Part shown: one piece after another, positions 23,184 through 34,907 of the stretch
Position numbering within the stretch: the first letter of the stretch is position 1
How the letters are laid out: the number at the start of each line of letters is the position of its first letter
NCBI RefSeq assembly: GCF_013426205.1
Contig: NC_089422.1
Coordinates: forward strand, 4,712,001-4,776,000
Length of the DNA: 64,000 nt
DNA from: Metarhizium brunneum
Taxonomy: Eukaryota > Ascomycota > Sordariomycetes > Hypocreales > Clavicipitaceae
Reading direction: 5' to 3'
Translations under genes and position numbers: made by a program
The notes under the pieces: model-generated
Database searches by the model: none
Told to the model about the DNA's origin: nothing
The model's input: the letters and a program-made list of their open reading frames with translations, nothing else

Positions 23184-26100
23184 GTTGGTGTACTCCGTAT
23201 AAGACAAGATGAGTAGTCACTAATAGCCTTTTCAACGAGACATGGCTCACCAGAAGTCGTGATGCAGAGCCGTGGTGGTGGCATGGGAGGCGGCCTAGGC
23301 TACTTATACATCCAAGACTAGCTCGTTTCTCGAAGTCTCATCACTCTGCATGATGGGAAATTGGCGATGAAGCTAAATGGTCAATGACGGAAGTGTCAAA
23401 GGTACCCGCAAGGGTCTGGGCTAGCTTTGAACTGATGCAGGACTCCAAGGGGACCCATGATGTGGAACCAAAGGGTTCGTGTAGATGAGTAGTATTGGAA
23501 GGTTGAAGGACGTTGCATTGTACTTTGCACGTATGTATGTCAAGACTCCCCTGGAATCCTCTTGGGAGAATCTCCCCACGTTGTGTGACGTTGAGTGCAT
23601 TGAAGCACCCACATGGTTTATCAACAAGGCTCGGATGAGCAGGACAAGCTCCCAAGGTCTTGTCCATGTTTGCATGGGTGGTTTAGACTGACCGTCGATA
23701 CAACTGAGTTCCGCATGAGCCACTTCGCTGCCTTTGGTCAGGCCAAGCCCGCCTTGCTTTTTCTCTCCAACGAGTTGGTTCGCCATCCGACGAGATTGCA
23801 GCGTGTAGAATTCCGCTTACCAGCGCCAGGTCGCTGCTCCTTTCCAATTCCAGGCCTTCATCATCCAGAAACTGCATGGCCCATGAACCTGGATCGGTTG
23901 GGATGGGATGGTTTGACCACCAGAAACATAACCGGCCTGATCTCCACGGCACTATCCCAAGCATTTGCCGGAGAGAGATTCGAATGTACATATCCAGAGC
24001 TCTCTCCAGTGTCGATCACTAATACGTTGAAACCCATTGGCTCGGTCATGGGGCCCACGTTGGAGACGGGATGAATGTCGACAGCGATAGGCCCGTGGCA
24101 GTTGCATAAAAACAGCCCCCATGGATGGAAGGACAATAACTCGGTATTGGCAATTAGCTCGCGGAGTAGAACTTGGCCGGTTGCTCCCTCGAGTCTGCGT
24201 GTATCAGTGGCGTTGCTGGCGTCTGAATCACACCACACTCACACCACCACTTCACCGAATGTCTGCCCGATCCAACGGTCAAACGGTCAAACGGCGTACA
24301 GACATCGCTTTCCCGCGCCCAGTCCCCGAGGCATCTCAAACTTAATCCTTAATCGCAGAGCCCCGATGCGCTATGGCGTACCTCTGGGCCCATGTGCCGC
24401 CGGGGCTGGCAAGATGCCAATGAGCCAAAGCCCTGCGGTACCGAGTCTAACGTAAAGTCAAACAATTTAGCTGCATGGTCGCATGGGACGCAAGATTGGC
24501 AAGGAGCCGTTTGGCCCATAAAAATGTGATTCAAGCCATGGCGGAAGGCGGTCCGGATGTTGTGCAAGGGACATTCCTACCAGTCAGGGACGAGATCCCC
24601 AGGGATATTGTCATATTGACAATGCCAATATTGCCAGCACGGTGAGTCGCAATCGATTTTGGCTGCATTGTTGGTCAGCACAACATGGACGGCAACGGCC
24701 AATAGCCGTCTTGTCAATTATGACGGCCTGATGGATGAAGAGCATCAAGGGCCACCAAGACGGGCCACGATGTTGCGAAGTGACAAATCACGGCAGATAG
24801 CAGAGATAGCCTCCGGGCCCATCCGTAAGCCACCTGCAGAAACCATCGCCACCACGTCAACTAGAGAGGACAGCCGTGATTAGGGCCGCACTACTCGTGT
24901 TGTTGTAGTACATGTCTATGTGCCACCGAGTGCTGATGACAAGGGTGAAGGCCGGGGAACTTTTCACCTCTCACCATGCCCGCGGGTCTTGGCTACCTGC
25001 GAGACCAACATGATATATCCCTGTCTTGATGCCAGAAGATCGCACTGCCCAACTGGGACACCGTCGATTGTTGCGGGGGGTTCTCTTGGCTTTCCCATTG
25101 TGGCCGCCTATTCGCGAAGACCTGTGGGTGACGAGGCCACTATTGCTAAATTTAAAGCTTCCCAGAAGTTATGAGGAATACGTATTATGCAGTCCGTTAC
25201 GCTTCGAACGTCCCTCTTTTCGACATGATCCAATATAGCTGGGTCTTTCAAGTGGTCCTCCGTCCTGCAGCCAACAGCCGATACAGCTCGCCAGGTCACA
25301 CTACACACTCCGTTCCATGGCCCAGTTACGGTCAGGTATGATCTTCCATCTCGTCGGTCGCCTCGTGGCAACGTCGTCCAGGATTGCATAATGTACAGTG
25401 TGTGTCTTTGTTCCCCGGAATGAAGGTCAACCGGGAAGTAGTTTCAAGTCCATGTGCCTCTGGCGTCAATCGGCCACCAGCAAAACAGGAGAAAGCTGGC
25501 TTGCCTCGCCGGATATTACCAGAAAACTGTACTCCATACCCATTAGCCGGATTCCAAATCAGTCAACGCACAATAGTAGCTGCTTCGCTGCACAAGCCTC
25601 GTGGGCAGTTCGCCCGATGTAACCCACTGCCAGGACGAGCATCCGAACCAAAACACAGCACGGACGAAAGCAAGAGCCGCCCACGATGAGTAAAGCCCAC
25701 GAACCTCGGTGGCGGTTCAGCTTGTTCTTCGAGAGGCAGAGCCAGGTCCGACCGCTGCTAGCTTGGTCAGGAAGCGCTTGATAGACGCAGAGTTTTGCGT
25801 TGTAAATATTGGGCAAAGATTTTCGGCGCCAATTGGAATGGAACTCAAAACTCAGTCCTTCACTTGGGCAGCAAAAAAAAAGGTAAAATAGAGAAATGTC
25901 AATTTTTGAATTCACATGTGGCACGGATAGCCCCAGGCAGGCAGGCCTCAAATACGCACAATGTACACCAGCGTCACATGATATGCAATGACAACTTCGA
26001 CAGAGGAAAAAAAAAGAAAAGAAAATAAAACACACTAAAGAAGAAAGTAAAGAAAATATATGCAGAGGAATACAAGAGATTTCAGAGCTCAACCAGTAAA

Positions 26101-26210
26101 AAAGCAAGCAAAATTAAACCAAAATATGCCCAAACATCAGATCATACTCCCAATATCATGCAAACCAGCTCGACACCCTTCTCCTCTGCTCTTTCCACGC
26201 GGCAATTTTG
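23184..26210. other. 3-kb intergenic region, no gene recognised
   Basis: The first 200 bp or so is the catalase promoter. The remainder has short open frames on both strands (for example 23861-24238 minus and 24659-24883 plus) whose translations look partly protein-like but match no family I recognise. Diverged gene remnants are possible but not supported. From about 25860 the sequence turns A-rich toward the 3' end of the HET-domain gene. Confidence 0.55.
23303..23308 (-). promoter_or_regulatory. TATAAG box of the catalase gene
   Basis: On the minus strand TATAAG stands 120 nt before the ATG at 23183. A TACTCCGTA motif copy (23191-23199) lies between it and the start codon, only 7 nt from the ATG. 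Confidence 0.45.
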
Positions 26211-28259
26211 TTAGCCAAGATAAATGTCAACCTCCTCCTTTGCCTCGACGTCCCAAGCCTTCTGCAAAATATGACCAATGCCTCTCCTATAAGCAACCCC
26301 CGATATTCTTTCAATCCACAACACATTGACAAACTGCACCACGCCGTCGTCGTCCATGCTCTCGGAAAACCTGTCCATTGGAAATACATACGAGCCCTTG
26401 CGCTCCATGGCACTCGAAATGGCAATAAACTCTAGCTTCTCCTCGCCACCGTAGTTGGATGACTGCACCCCCAGCCAGCCGTCATGGCTTCGCAGCTCTC
26501 CTATCCAGCGGTTGGACCGACTAAAGATGTTGCCAATGGCCACTGGAGGGTTCGGCATGTCCTTGGGCGCCATGGAGATGGCGTAATCGACGTCGAAGAA
26601 TGCAGTCGTTGTTCGGAAATAGAGCAGCGGCCCAGGTATGCTTAGCTCCGTAGGTCGCGACTCGTATAGGCCGTCCTCGGGAACATCCTCCACTGGAACG
26701 GGGTACTTGAACAGGGTCAAGTCGTCGCTGTCGTGCTTGAAGTGGCTGCCGGACTTGGACCACCCCGGAGGCAGAGCCTGGCCGGCACCTTTGCGGGAGC
26801 GGAATTCGCGCATCCGCAAGCCCGTGTTATCAATGGGTGCGGAGTTTGCCCTGTCTGACAGACTCCAGGCTACCACTGTCTTGATGCGGAACGGGTGCGT
26901 CGGCTTAAATCTCTTGGACTCTTGCCCCCGTTTTACCGCCTGCGTTTCCTCGACATAGTCCGCCGCCGCCCTCCACAGGGTGAGGTCAACGGGAATACCG
27001 TCAAACCACCAGCCCATCCAGGACCATGACGGGAGGAAGGGCGGACGAGACATGGCGCGTCGTCGAATCGTCGCTTGGGGTCTCCAGAGCAGGGCAATGT
27101 CAATGAACATGAGAGGCATGCCGTAGGCGAAACCGCCTTGGAAAATGCGAGACAATACGTGCGTGACGCCAGCAAAGGCCCTGATTGAGTCGTCAACTAT
27201 AGTGACCCTCCTCATACTATAGTCCATGGCCAGGCGAGCATATTCATCCATGTCGGGCCACTCTGTGTGTTGAAATGCGAATGCCGCCTCGGACAATCGA
27301 TTCGTGCAGGCAGGCTTTTTACCACGAAGTATTTTGGTCATGTTTGCGGCATTTCCCTGCCATAGGTCGCAGTGGCATTCCCAGGTGACGGCATCTTCAA
27401 AGAAGAAAACTGCTCGTCTCGAATAGACAAGCTCCTGCAGTGTCCAGCCCCTCGTGTTCCATTTTGACGACAGCAGCAAGCCATTATGGTCTGGGTTTCC
27501 CTGCCTGGGGGCCCGAGAAGGCCGGCGCGGATCCAGGGGAAGCAGGCCTGTGTGAACGTCGCCGTACGCGGAAATAATGGTCAGACAGGCGTTGGCAAAC
27601 ACATAGGCCATGTGTTCAATGTGCTCGGACTTGTCCTGTTCATCATCCTGGACTATGCACATGCGATCGACCCAGAGATAGCGTATCCCAAGCTTTTTAG
27701 AGAGCCACATGGCATCGAGGATGGTTTGCGGTACGCCCTTGTCAGGCAGGCTGAGCTGGTAGGCATCGAGGTTGGTGGTCAACAGCTGGGCGGCGGCGTC
27801 GGAGCCGGTGTCTCGCGGGTTCGAGACTCCCCAAACATAGCTGAGGGCCGAGTATCTGTCGGCGGGCTTGGAGCGGACCAAGCAGCGTTCATCGCAATCT
27901 ATCAGGTGAATCGGGCGCCAGGTCGGGGCGTCACGGCTGTCCGTGCCGCTGCAGTGCCTGCCGTGCTGGGTATTGCATGTGCTGAGCCATTCGCGAATGC
28001 GCGGGATGGGAGACTGCCTGGCCGAGGCCGAGGCGGATGCCGATGCCGATGTCGATGCCGATGTCGATGTGCGACGCTGCACGGCAGCAGATGTTTCCTT
28101 GCGGGCTTGGTTGAGGGAACCGAGGATGCGGTCTGTGATGCTCAGACGTTTGCTGTGCTGCGACGGGTCGCGATCTCGCTCGCGGTCTCGGTCTCGGTCT
28201 CGGTCACGATCACGATCCCGCGCCCGGTCGCGCTGCGGGGAGTGAGCCGGCTCAGGCAT
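26211..28259 (-). CDS. HET-domain (heterokaryon incompatibility) protein
   Basis: A single exon gives 682 aa. The HET core is clear: YSALSYVWG at residues 136-144, LWVDRMCIVQDD at 195-206, then a HIEHMAYVFANACLTIISA segment and RGWTLQELVYSRRAVFF at about 270-286. HET domains trigger a cell-death response when unlike fungal strains fuse, or act in innate-immunity-like receptors; the exact partner is unknown here. The N-terminus has an Arg-Asp dipeptide repeat (residues 10-32) and a Ser-Ala repeat (about 64-81), both encoded by short tandem DNA repeats. No NACHT, ankyrin or WD40 part is fused to it. The C-terminal 350 residues are a long region typical of stand-alone HET proteins. The start ATG precedes the repeat; a later start would lose only low-complexity sequence. 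Confidence 0.92.
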   Translation of the reverse strand: MPEPAHSPQRDRARDRDRDRDRDRDRERDRDPSQHSKRLSITDRILGSLNQARKETSAAVQRRTSTSASTSASASASASARQSPIPRIREWLSTCNTQHGRHCSGTDSRDAPTWRPIHLIDCDERCLVRSKPADRYSALSYVWGVSNPRDTGSDAAAQLLTTNLDAYQLSLPDKGVPQTILDAMWLSKKLGIRYLWVDRMCIVQDDEQDKSEHIEHMAYVFANACLTIISAYGDVHTGLLPLDPRRPSRAPRQGNPDHNGLLLSSKWNTRGWTLQELVYSRRAVFFFEDAVTWECHCDLWQGNAANMTKILRGKKPACTNRLSEAAFAFQHTEWPDMDEYARLAMDYSMRRVTIVDDSIRAFAGVTHVLSRIFQGGFAYGMPLMFIDIALLWRPQATIRRRAMSRPPFLPSWSWMGWWFDGIPVDLTLWRAAADYVEETQAVKRGQESKRFKPTHPFRIKTVVAWSLSDRANSAPIDNTGLRMREFRSRKGAGQALPPGWSKSGSHFKHDSDDLTLFKYPVPVEDVPEDGLYESRPTELSIPGPLLYFRTTTAFFDVDYAISMAPKDMPNPPVAIGNIFSRSNRWIGELRSHDGWLGVQSSNYGGEEKLEFIAISSAMERKGSYVFPMDRFSESMDDDGVVQFVNVLWIERISGVAYRRGIGHILQKAWDVEAKEEVDIYLG
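28019..28226 (-). repeat. Coding repeats in the HET gene (Ser-Ala and Arg-Asp tracts)
   Basis: Two blocks of short tandem repeats, GATGCC-type (about 28030-28070) and CGGTCT/CGATCA-type (about 28168-28226), encode Ser-Ala and Arg-Asp runs. They are in frame and likely length-variable. Confidence 0.85.
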
Positions 28260-30002
28260 GGCTGGTGACCTGGGAGAATGCGCGCGCGCGCGAGGGAATC
28301 ATCACAGGCTGGCGGCAAACAATGGCAATATGCATGTTTGTCGTGTGCCATGGCCCAAGCAACGGCAAGGAGGCGGCGTCATGGTGCGGATGGTGCGGGT
28401 GCTGCGCCGAAGCTGCCTGGCGTCATGAGCTTTCAGGTCCAGTCAGCCGCAGCAACCAGACAGGACTGGAGCCCAAAACAGCTTGCATGTGAGGTCAGGC
28501 ACCGGCTGGTGCCGGACTACAGTGGGTGTACAGTGCTAGTCTGGTAGCAGTCGGCAATAGAAATCACTGCCACAGCGGAGCTCGGGCGCCATGGAATATT
28601 CGAGGGCGCCAGACATGAGCAGACACTGGCCCGTCCTGTCGACTAGCTCCCGTCAACGCGAACAAGGCTCTCCTTCTGCGACGAGCCTCTGATTGGCTAT
28701 TAGCCTATATTGCACCATCTACACTGGAGACGGACTAGCAACGGCCTTGCCAACAAAAAACAAAAAAGGCGCTGGTGTTGCTGTTGCCAAACATTTCAAC
28801 GTGTTTACAGAGGGTCATTTATTAACAAGGTTACAATAGTCTACATGGAGTAACCCTTAAACATTAAAGCCCAACAGACATCAGCGGTGGAAGAATAGGG
28901 CATCAACAAAGGTGAAAAACGTGTCTTCCTTGTCCAATTGGACAACCTCTCGTACTGTGGTCTCGCCTGTCGTGGCATTATCGAATGATTCTCCTCCATC
29001 AACCCAGCTTGATATGATTCAGCAAGCATGTGGAGAACGGCTTCTTCGTTGGGTGCTATGTAACTACATAAGGCATCAGTGTTGGATTAGGAAAGTTTGG
29101 TAGAATCGAGTCTGCTTTTTTGCCCACAGAGGTGTAGTGGTGACATCATACATGTCGGCATCGACATCGGCCCCAGCGTCCAGGAAGACATGTCAGCACT
29201 AGGACCTTGTCACAGCTAGCTGCGTAGCAAGACGTCGCGTCGCCGGCGTGAACAGCGGTGACTGTGGATTTGGCAACCTGCACATGTGGTCTTCCAGGTT
29301 GATGAACACTCTGCGATATGCTTGGAAGCGGTGTTTGCTTGAGATTGGAGTTTGGTGCGTCTACGGAGTACCGGTACGTGCAATGAGTTTTTACTACACC
29401 CACTGTACATACTAGTGTCCAGGCCGGTACGTGCCCGAGTTCGCCGCATCCAGATCCCCGCGCCGTTATGATTTGAACGTTGACGTCTCTGTCCAGTCTT
29501 GTCAATACCCGATGCGCTATTGGCTCTGCCTCGCAAATGTGACATATGCGCAACTTCTCAGCATAAAAAATCATCATAGCCAAATAACATGTAATACTAG
29601 ATTACTTAGCACGTCTCGTAAAAGGGAAAATATTCTTCTGTCCCAATCCAAATCCACCGCGTCAGTCCGACAGCTCCGATGCCCTCAAGCTGCCTCGCAT
29701 CGACGGGCGCACAGTGGAGACACCAACGCCCAAGCCATCAACCGTTGATCCTTATGTAGTCTGGTGCCCTTCAAGTGCTAACGCCTGGCACCTGACATCA
29801 TCACCACCATCATCACCATTTCTTGTCCACGTGCAGCTTCCAAATCGCTGGTGGTCATGTATACGACCTAGCTGCCCAGGTAGCCTCATCCTCCTCATAC
29901 GTCGGGACTCCGAATTCCGACCACCGGCTCGTCTCCCCCTAAACCGCCACTTGCGCTTTCGACACCATCGCCAGACACAGACAGCATCACCTCAAGTCAA
30001 CC
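28260..30002. other. Intergenic region with a gene relic
   Basis: It contains the promoters of the HET gene (-) and the transporter (+), a (CG)n run at 28278-28291, and a stretch on the minus strand resembling a decayed ankyrin-repeat gene. No intact gene was found. Confidence 0.6.
28881..29360 (-). pseudogene. Possible decayed ankyrin-repeat gene
   Basis: Minus-strand fragments in different frames look like ankyrin repeats. One frame gives NLKQTPLPSI followed by VTAVHAGDATSCYAAS. A second, about 100 bp on, gives FLDAGADVDADMYDVTTTPLW, close to the consensus GADVNA...TPLH. A third frame ends in VVQLDKEDTFFTFVDALFFHR and a stop at 28881. Frame changes and internal stops separate the pieces and no full set of introns joins them, so decay is more likely than splicing. 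A dispersed TACGGAGTAC motif sits at its upstream edge (29362-29371). The fragments are short and the call is tentative. Confidence 0.33.
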
Positions 30003-31420
30003 ATGGATCGTTCACGACCCATCGGCCGCTCCCAAGCAGAGGAGTATGAGCCTCTCGCAACCTCGGACGACGCGGCGCTGGAGTCGTCCGCCATCCTCCG
30101 CGACACCGACTTGATTCCCTTCTCATGGATCGAATACAGCATCTTTGGCATCCTCGGCGTCGCCATGTTATGGGCCTGGTATGCCCTCTCTGTCCCTACC
30201 TTGAACCGCAATCGCAATCGCAATCGCTAACCACGACCAACAGGAACATGTTCCTCGCCGCGGCGCCCTACTTCTCCTCGCGCTTCGCCGCGTCGCCCTC
30301 CATCCAAAGCACGTTCCAATCCGCCATCCTCACCGTCTCGACAATCACCAACCTCTCGGTGCTCCTCATCCTCAGCAACATCCAATACTCGGCCTCGTAC
30401 CCATTCCGCATCAACCTCGCCCTCATAATCAGCACCGTCGTCTTCGCACTCCTCACATGCTCCACGACCTTGTTCCTCGGCGCCAGCCCCAGCGCATACT
30501 TCGCCTTCCTCCTCGTAATGGTCGCCCTGTCGTCCTGGGCGACGGGGCTCATACAAAACGGCGCCTTCGCATTCGCCGCCAGCTTCGGAAGGCCCGAGTA
30601 CATGCAGGCCCTCATGGCGGGCCAAGGCGTGTCGGGGGTTCTGCCGGCCGTAGCACAAGTCTCGTCCGTGTTGCTGTTCCCTCCCGACAGGAGCGCAGCA
30701 GGCGACGCCGCGAGCGGAGGCGAGACGTCCGCCTTTTTCTACTTCCTCGCCGCGGTGGTGATTTCCGTCGTCACGTTCGTCGCCCTCGTCCCTCTTGTCC
30801 GACGGCACAATCGCCGCGTCGAAGACAAAATGGTGCAGCGCATGGCCGAGTCCATCAACAGCATCGAGGAGGCGGAGCGCGCCGCCAGAAAAGTCGTGTC
30901 CCTGTGGACGCTCTTCTTCAAGCTGCGCTGGCTGGCTGTCGGGGTGGCAGTCACCTTTGCCGTCACCATGTTCTTCCCCGTGTTTACCGCCAAGATCCAC
31001 TCCGTCCAGGAGGGCGCGGGTGCCATATTCCGGCCGGCGGCGTTTATTCCTCTCGGCTTCGTGTTTTGGAACTTGGGTGACTTGGGTGGACGCATTGCCA
31101 CCGCGATGCCGTTTACGCTCAAAGACCGGCCGTTTGTCTTGTTCCTGTGCTCTGTCGCACGGGTCGCCTTCTTGCCGCTGTACCTCTTGTGTAACATTGG
31201 TGGGCGGGGTGCCGTCGTGTCAAGTGACTTCTTTTATCTCTTTGTTGTACAGCTCACCTTTGGCCTCACCAATGGTTGGCTGGGCTCGAGCTTCATGATG
31301 GCCTCGGGGGAGTGGGTTGACGAGGGAGAGCGGGAAGCAACAGGCGGGTTCATGGGCTTGTGTCTCGTGATAGGTCTCACCGCGGGCAGCTTGCTGAGTT
31401 TCACCATTTCGGATATATGA
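30003..31420 (+). CDS. Equilibrative nucleoside transporter (ENT/SLC29 family)
   Basis: Exons 30003-30178 and 30244-31420 give 450 aa; the 65-nt intron splits a Trp codon. After a hydrophilic N-terminus (about 40 aa) the sequence alternates hydrophobic helices, with about 10-11 membrane spans and a charged central loop near residues 260-285. ENT features include WIEYSIFGILGVAMLWAWN in span 1, NGAFAFAASFG with the conserved Asn-Gly pair, PEYMQALMAGQGVSGVLPA, and NGWLGSSFMM near the end. Family members move nucleosides or bases across the plasma or vacuolar/lysosomal membrane; yeast Fun26 is vacuolar. Substrate and membrane are not determined here. It converges on the IPK1 gene. Confidence 0.93.
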
Positions 31421-31866
31421 AGCTGATGATGTACATATGACGTATTCATGGGATAAACGGGCGTTGGTTGATAATTTTAAAAATATTACGTGTATAAGAA
31501 TATTTTTGTAGAAATAAGATTTGAGCAACCCGGAAAAATCTTTTTTTGAGCAGAAAAGAAGACGAAAAAAAAACCCCAGACCAGGAAAGGACCCCTATTT
31601 GCCGTCCACGCAGCCAAATTCCAATGCAAATGTTTCCCCCATCGCCATCAACGGGGAGGGGGGCCTCTGTGCAGTCTCCCAACGCCAAGCTAAGTCTGAT
31701 AAGAGCCGAGTCTGATTATGATGCTACCCAACGCCTCATTCATGATGGATTGCCGTCCACGATGGAGGTCAGTGCGTACACTGACGCCTTGGTAATACAA
31801 ATCCTGTTGAAGAAATTGACAGGGAAAATTATAAAACGCCTAGAATCAAGCAAAAGCTGCCCGTCT
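31421..31866. other. Convergent 3' spacer, no gene seen
   Basis: AT-rich sequence lies between the transporter and IPK1 stops, with a poly(A) run near 31565. Confidence 0.7.
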
Positions 31867-33663
31867 TCATGATGCCGACCTTTTACGCGCCGGTCTTGTG
31901 AAATCCGGCGCCTCCTTCTTATATGGTTCCAGAAGTCGCTTCAGGACGGCCGTGTTCGTCTGACATCTGTGAATCTTGGTCCCCGGGGGGGCCTGCAATG
32001 GAAAAGCATGCTGTTGCGGGTCAGTGGACCGATCTTCTTTGGAGTCGCGTATCTCGATGATGGCCATGTCCTTTTTGGACACTGTCGGCATGTGCTCGAG
32101 GAGGCAGAGCGTTGGCGGCCGGTAGAAGGTGCCATCGCAAAGGATCCATTCGGCTGTATAAAACCCCTTCTCGATGAGTTCTTCCTCGACGCCTCGCCAC
32201 CGTTCAAATTTGACCTGGGGGTCCTTCCAATCAAAGTCGCCAAACCTAATCCGCACTGACGGCGTGCATTTGTGTATCTGGGCAAAGCATGTGCAGTCGC
32301 GGAGGGTCATGGCCAGGGGGAAGAATGGATCCGACGAGGCGGCATACAATGGACCGACCGTGTCGTGAATGTCCTGCTGCGCCTTCAAGTCGCGAATGGC
32401 GGGATGGGTTGGGATGGCCCCCAGGGCCTCCAAGTAAAACTCCTTGCTACCCTGGTTTTCAAGATGCGGGGCCATTCTGAACGGGGAGCGGACTGGCCAG
32501 GGGGAATCCGAGCTGATGAGAGCCAGAGGACATGGTTTCTGTTCTGGTCGTGCTTTATTCCTTGACAAGTCCTTGACGAGGTTGCGCAGCTCCATGGCGC
32601 ACTGGCGGCATCTGATGGCGTTCTTTGGCGCAGAGGGGGACTGCGACAGCCACTTAGGCTTAAACTCGACGAGAGTACAAGTCTCTGGATCTGTAAATGG
32701 GTTTCGCGTCAGCTCATGAGAGATGGGCATGTGCAGGGGGGTTTGCCAAAGTCGTCATCCTACCTTGAGGTCGCATGTCCTCTACGAGGAACCCCAAGTC
32801 GGTCTCCCCGACATATGTCCCTTTGAACTTGTCCTTGCGGGTGTGGTCTATAGTTCTCAAAAGGTTGTTGAGCTCTTGGATGATGCCCGTCTTATGGAGC
32901 ACAACCAGCTCCTGGTTTACTACGTGGTCGCCGAGGATGGGTTTGATTGTGGTCTGGAGGAACTGCTGCTGATAGACATAGTTGTAAGTCGGCGCAGCTC
33001 CGAGCGAGGGCACCTTGGCAACCCTCAAAAGATATCCTACCATGTCTTTAGCGCCATGTTGTTGCAGAGTGTTTTTCTATTTTTTTTTATCGTTCTTTTT
33101 TTCCTTTTCTTCCCTTTTCCTGTTTGAAGCAAAAAAGAAAAAAAAAAGAGAGAAAAAGAAAAAGAGCAAAGAAGGGTGTCGCCAACATCTCTCTCACCTT
33201 TAAGGTCACGGCCGGCACGATCGCGAGGCGGGACTTTTATCTCAAAGACGGCATTGGCGGAACCTTCGCCGACCAGTTTTACAGGCTTGGTGCCAGAGGG
33301 AAGTCGCTTGAGGCATTGATGATGGTGCTGTCCCAAGCAGTTCATGGGACATGGTTCGCTGCCGAGGACCTTGAGGATGGCCATATCTTGGGGAGTCAAC
33401 CAGCCACCGTCATGGTCACGGCCGGATTCATGGTCTTCTATAGCGTCAACGACGGAGCCATGGTTGGAAACGGGAGTCTGGGCGAGATCAGATGAGTTGT
33501 CATCGAAGCAAGGCTCGGCGGCGTCGCCTTGATTGGAAGCAGATTCTTCGCTGCTGGGCTGGGGTGGCACAAGATGCAAGGCCATGATTGGAGCCCCCGA
33601 CCCTGCAGGATGCTGCAAGGCACTGCAACAACGGCGAGGGGGCACACTGCAGGGCTGGCTCAA
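31867..33663 (-). CDS. IPK1: Inositol-pentakisphosphate 2-kinase
   Basis: Minus-strand exons 33663-33198, 33036-32764 and 32690-31867 give 520 aa. The enzyme phosphorylates the 2-position of inositol pentakisphosphate to make phytate (InsP6), a nuclear cofactor in mRNA export in yeast. Family motifs are present: the glycine-rich GEGSANAVFEI near residue 133, LLRVAK shortly after, the catalytic-site segment LVEFKPKWL at 253-261, and a Cys-rich RCRQCAM just behind it. The first intron is 160 nt and consists largely of a pyrimidine block followed by a purine block. The first 115 residues are poorly conserved; a second in-frame ATG at 33585 (494 aa) is an equally possible start. Confidence 0.92.
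33071..33175. repeat. Paired polypyrimidine/polypurine tracts inside the IPK1 intron
   Basis: On the + strand a T/C-rich block (33071-33121) is followed by an A/G-rich block (33129-33175), so the intron RNA could fold back on itself. Confidence 0.75.
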
Positions 33664-34350
33664 TGGCTCAATGGCTCGATAGAAGGCTCCAGACGTCCAA
33701 GGTCTCGTGGGCCGAGGACAAAGAGACGGCAGCTGCTGGGGGGGTGGTTTGGACTTGGGGGTTGCTCAAGGACCAGCTGAAGAGGGCATCGGACGGTGCG
33801 TCTTGCGAGGCCTCATGACGCGAATGGGGCGGTTGAGATGACGGGGGATGTCGAGATGTCGTCTGGCGGAGCAGCCGGTGAAGATGCGAAATAATATGAG
33901 GACGGAGAGTGGCGAGTGGACTGTACTCCGTACGCGCCGTGTATATGTACTTTTCACGTTGGATGCAAGGTTTACCTTTGTTACTCGATGGATGGTAAGC
34001 CAGGCCAGCTCTAAGTTATAGAGCACTTGACTAACGAGTCAACGGTCCGATGTCCGGTCATTCAAGCCACTTGCACGAGAAAGTGGCTACATGTACCGAC
34101 AGATGTAGGCCATTGTGCCCGAGTGCAAGTGGACGGGGTTGGTTCAGTTGGTTCAGTTGAGTCAACAGCTCCCTGTCCAACTAGAATGTTGGCTCTAGTC
34201 TCTGCTTGGTACTTACTACTAGATGTCAAGGTCCAGTCTGGTCAGTCTGGTCAGCTCAGTGGTTCTTGGCCAGCACCAAGTGACTTGGCTGGAGCAGACG
34301 CCGCCGAGACTTGGCTCGATTGAGCTTGAGCCTGAGCCCGGCCGCCCTGG

Positions 34351-34371
34351 CACCTGGCACCTGGCACCTGG
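34351..34371. repeat. (CACCTGG)3 tandem repeat
   Basis: Three head-to-tail heptamers followed by a partial unit. Confidence 0.9.
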
Positions 34372-34907
34372 CACTGGTCGATGCACTTGCGACCAGACTT
34401 GACGAGGCAGCCTCCAGTGCTGGTCACTCACTCAGTCACTCAGCCAGGCACCAGACACCAGCAGCATACAGTGGCGTCCACGTCCCTGCAGATGATAGTA
34501 CATCGTTGCCAAGTCCAGTCCAGTCCTCCTTTCCGGCTGATGCGTCGACCAGTTCGTGCATCCGCGCCTCTGCGCCTCTGGCCATGTCTCGTATTTTGAC
34601 GGCTGCGTTCTGGATGCATCAAATGCACGTCAATGGCCAGCTGTTGGCTGCGTGCCAAGTGCCAGAAAGCCAGAACCCAGCAAGAAGCGGTCTGGGGTGC
34701 TCCGTACTTAAGTATGTATGTACATGCACACCGTCGACACATACATACAACACAGCCAAGGGGAGGGGGGACCAAGGTTATCAGTGGTGGTTGCTAACAC
34801 CAGACGTACTAATGTTAGCATCGCGTTTGTGCGTAGTTGTGTGGAGAGTACTTGGGTGATGGATGATGTATCATAAGTAGACGACGGACGACGGATGATT
34901 GTACTAC

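Noticed and set aside
23861..24238. A protein-like 125-codon frame on the minus strand near the catalase promoter
   Set aside because: The composition is plausible but no motif or family could be recognised, and no extension by splicing was convincing.
24659..24883. A 74-codon frame with a protein-like segment
   Set aside because: Both strands give similarly plausible short translations here and there is nothing to separate them from chance.
34700..34716. CCGTACTTAAG resembling part of a dispersed fungal 5S rRNA gene
   Set aside because: No other 5S block is present around it; it fits the local palindromic motif families instead.
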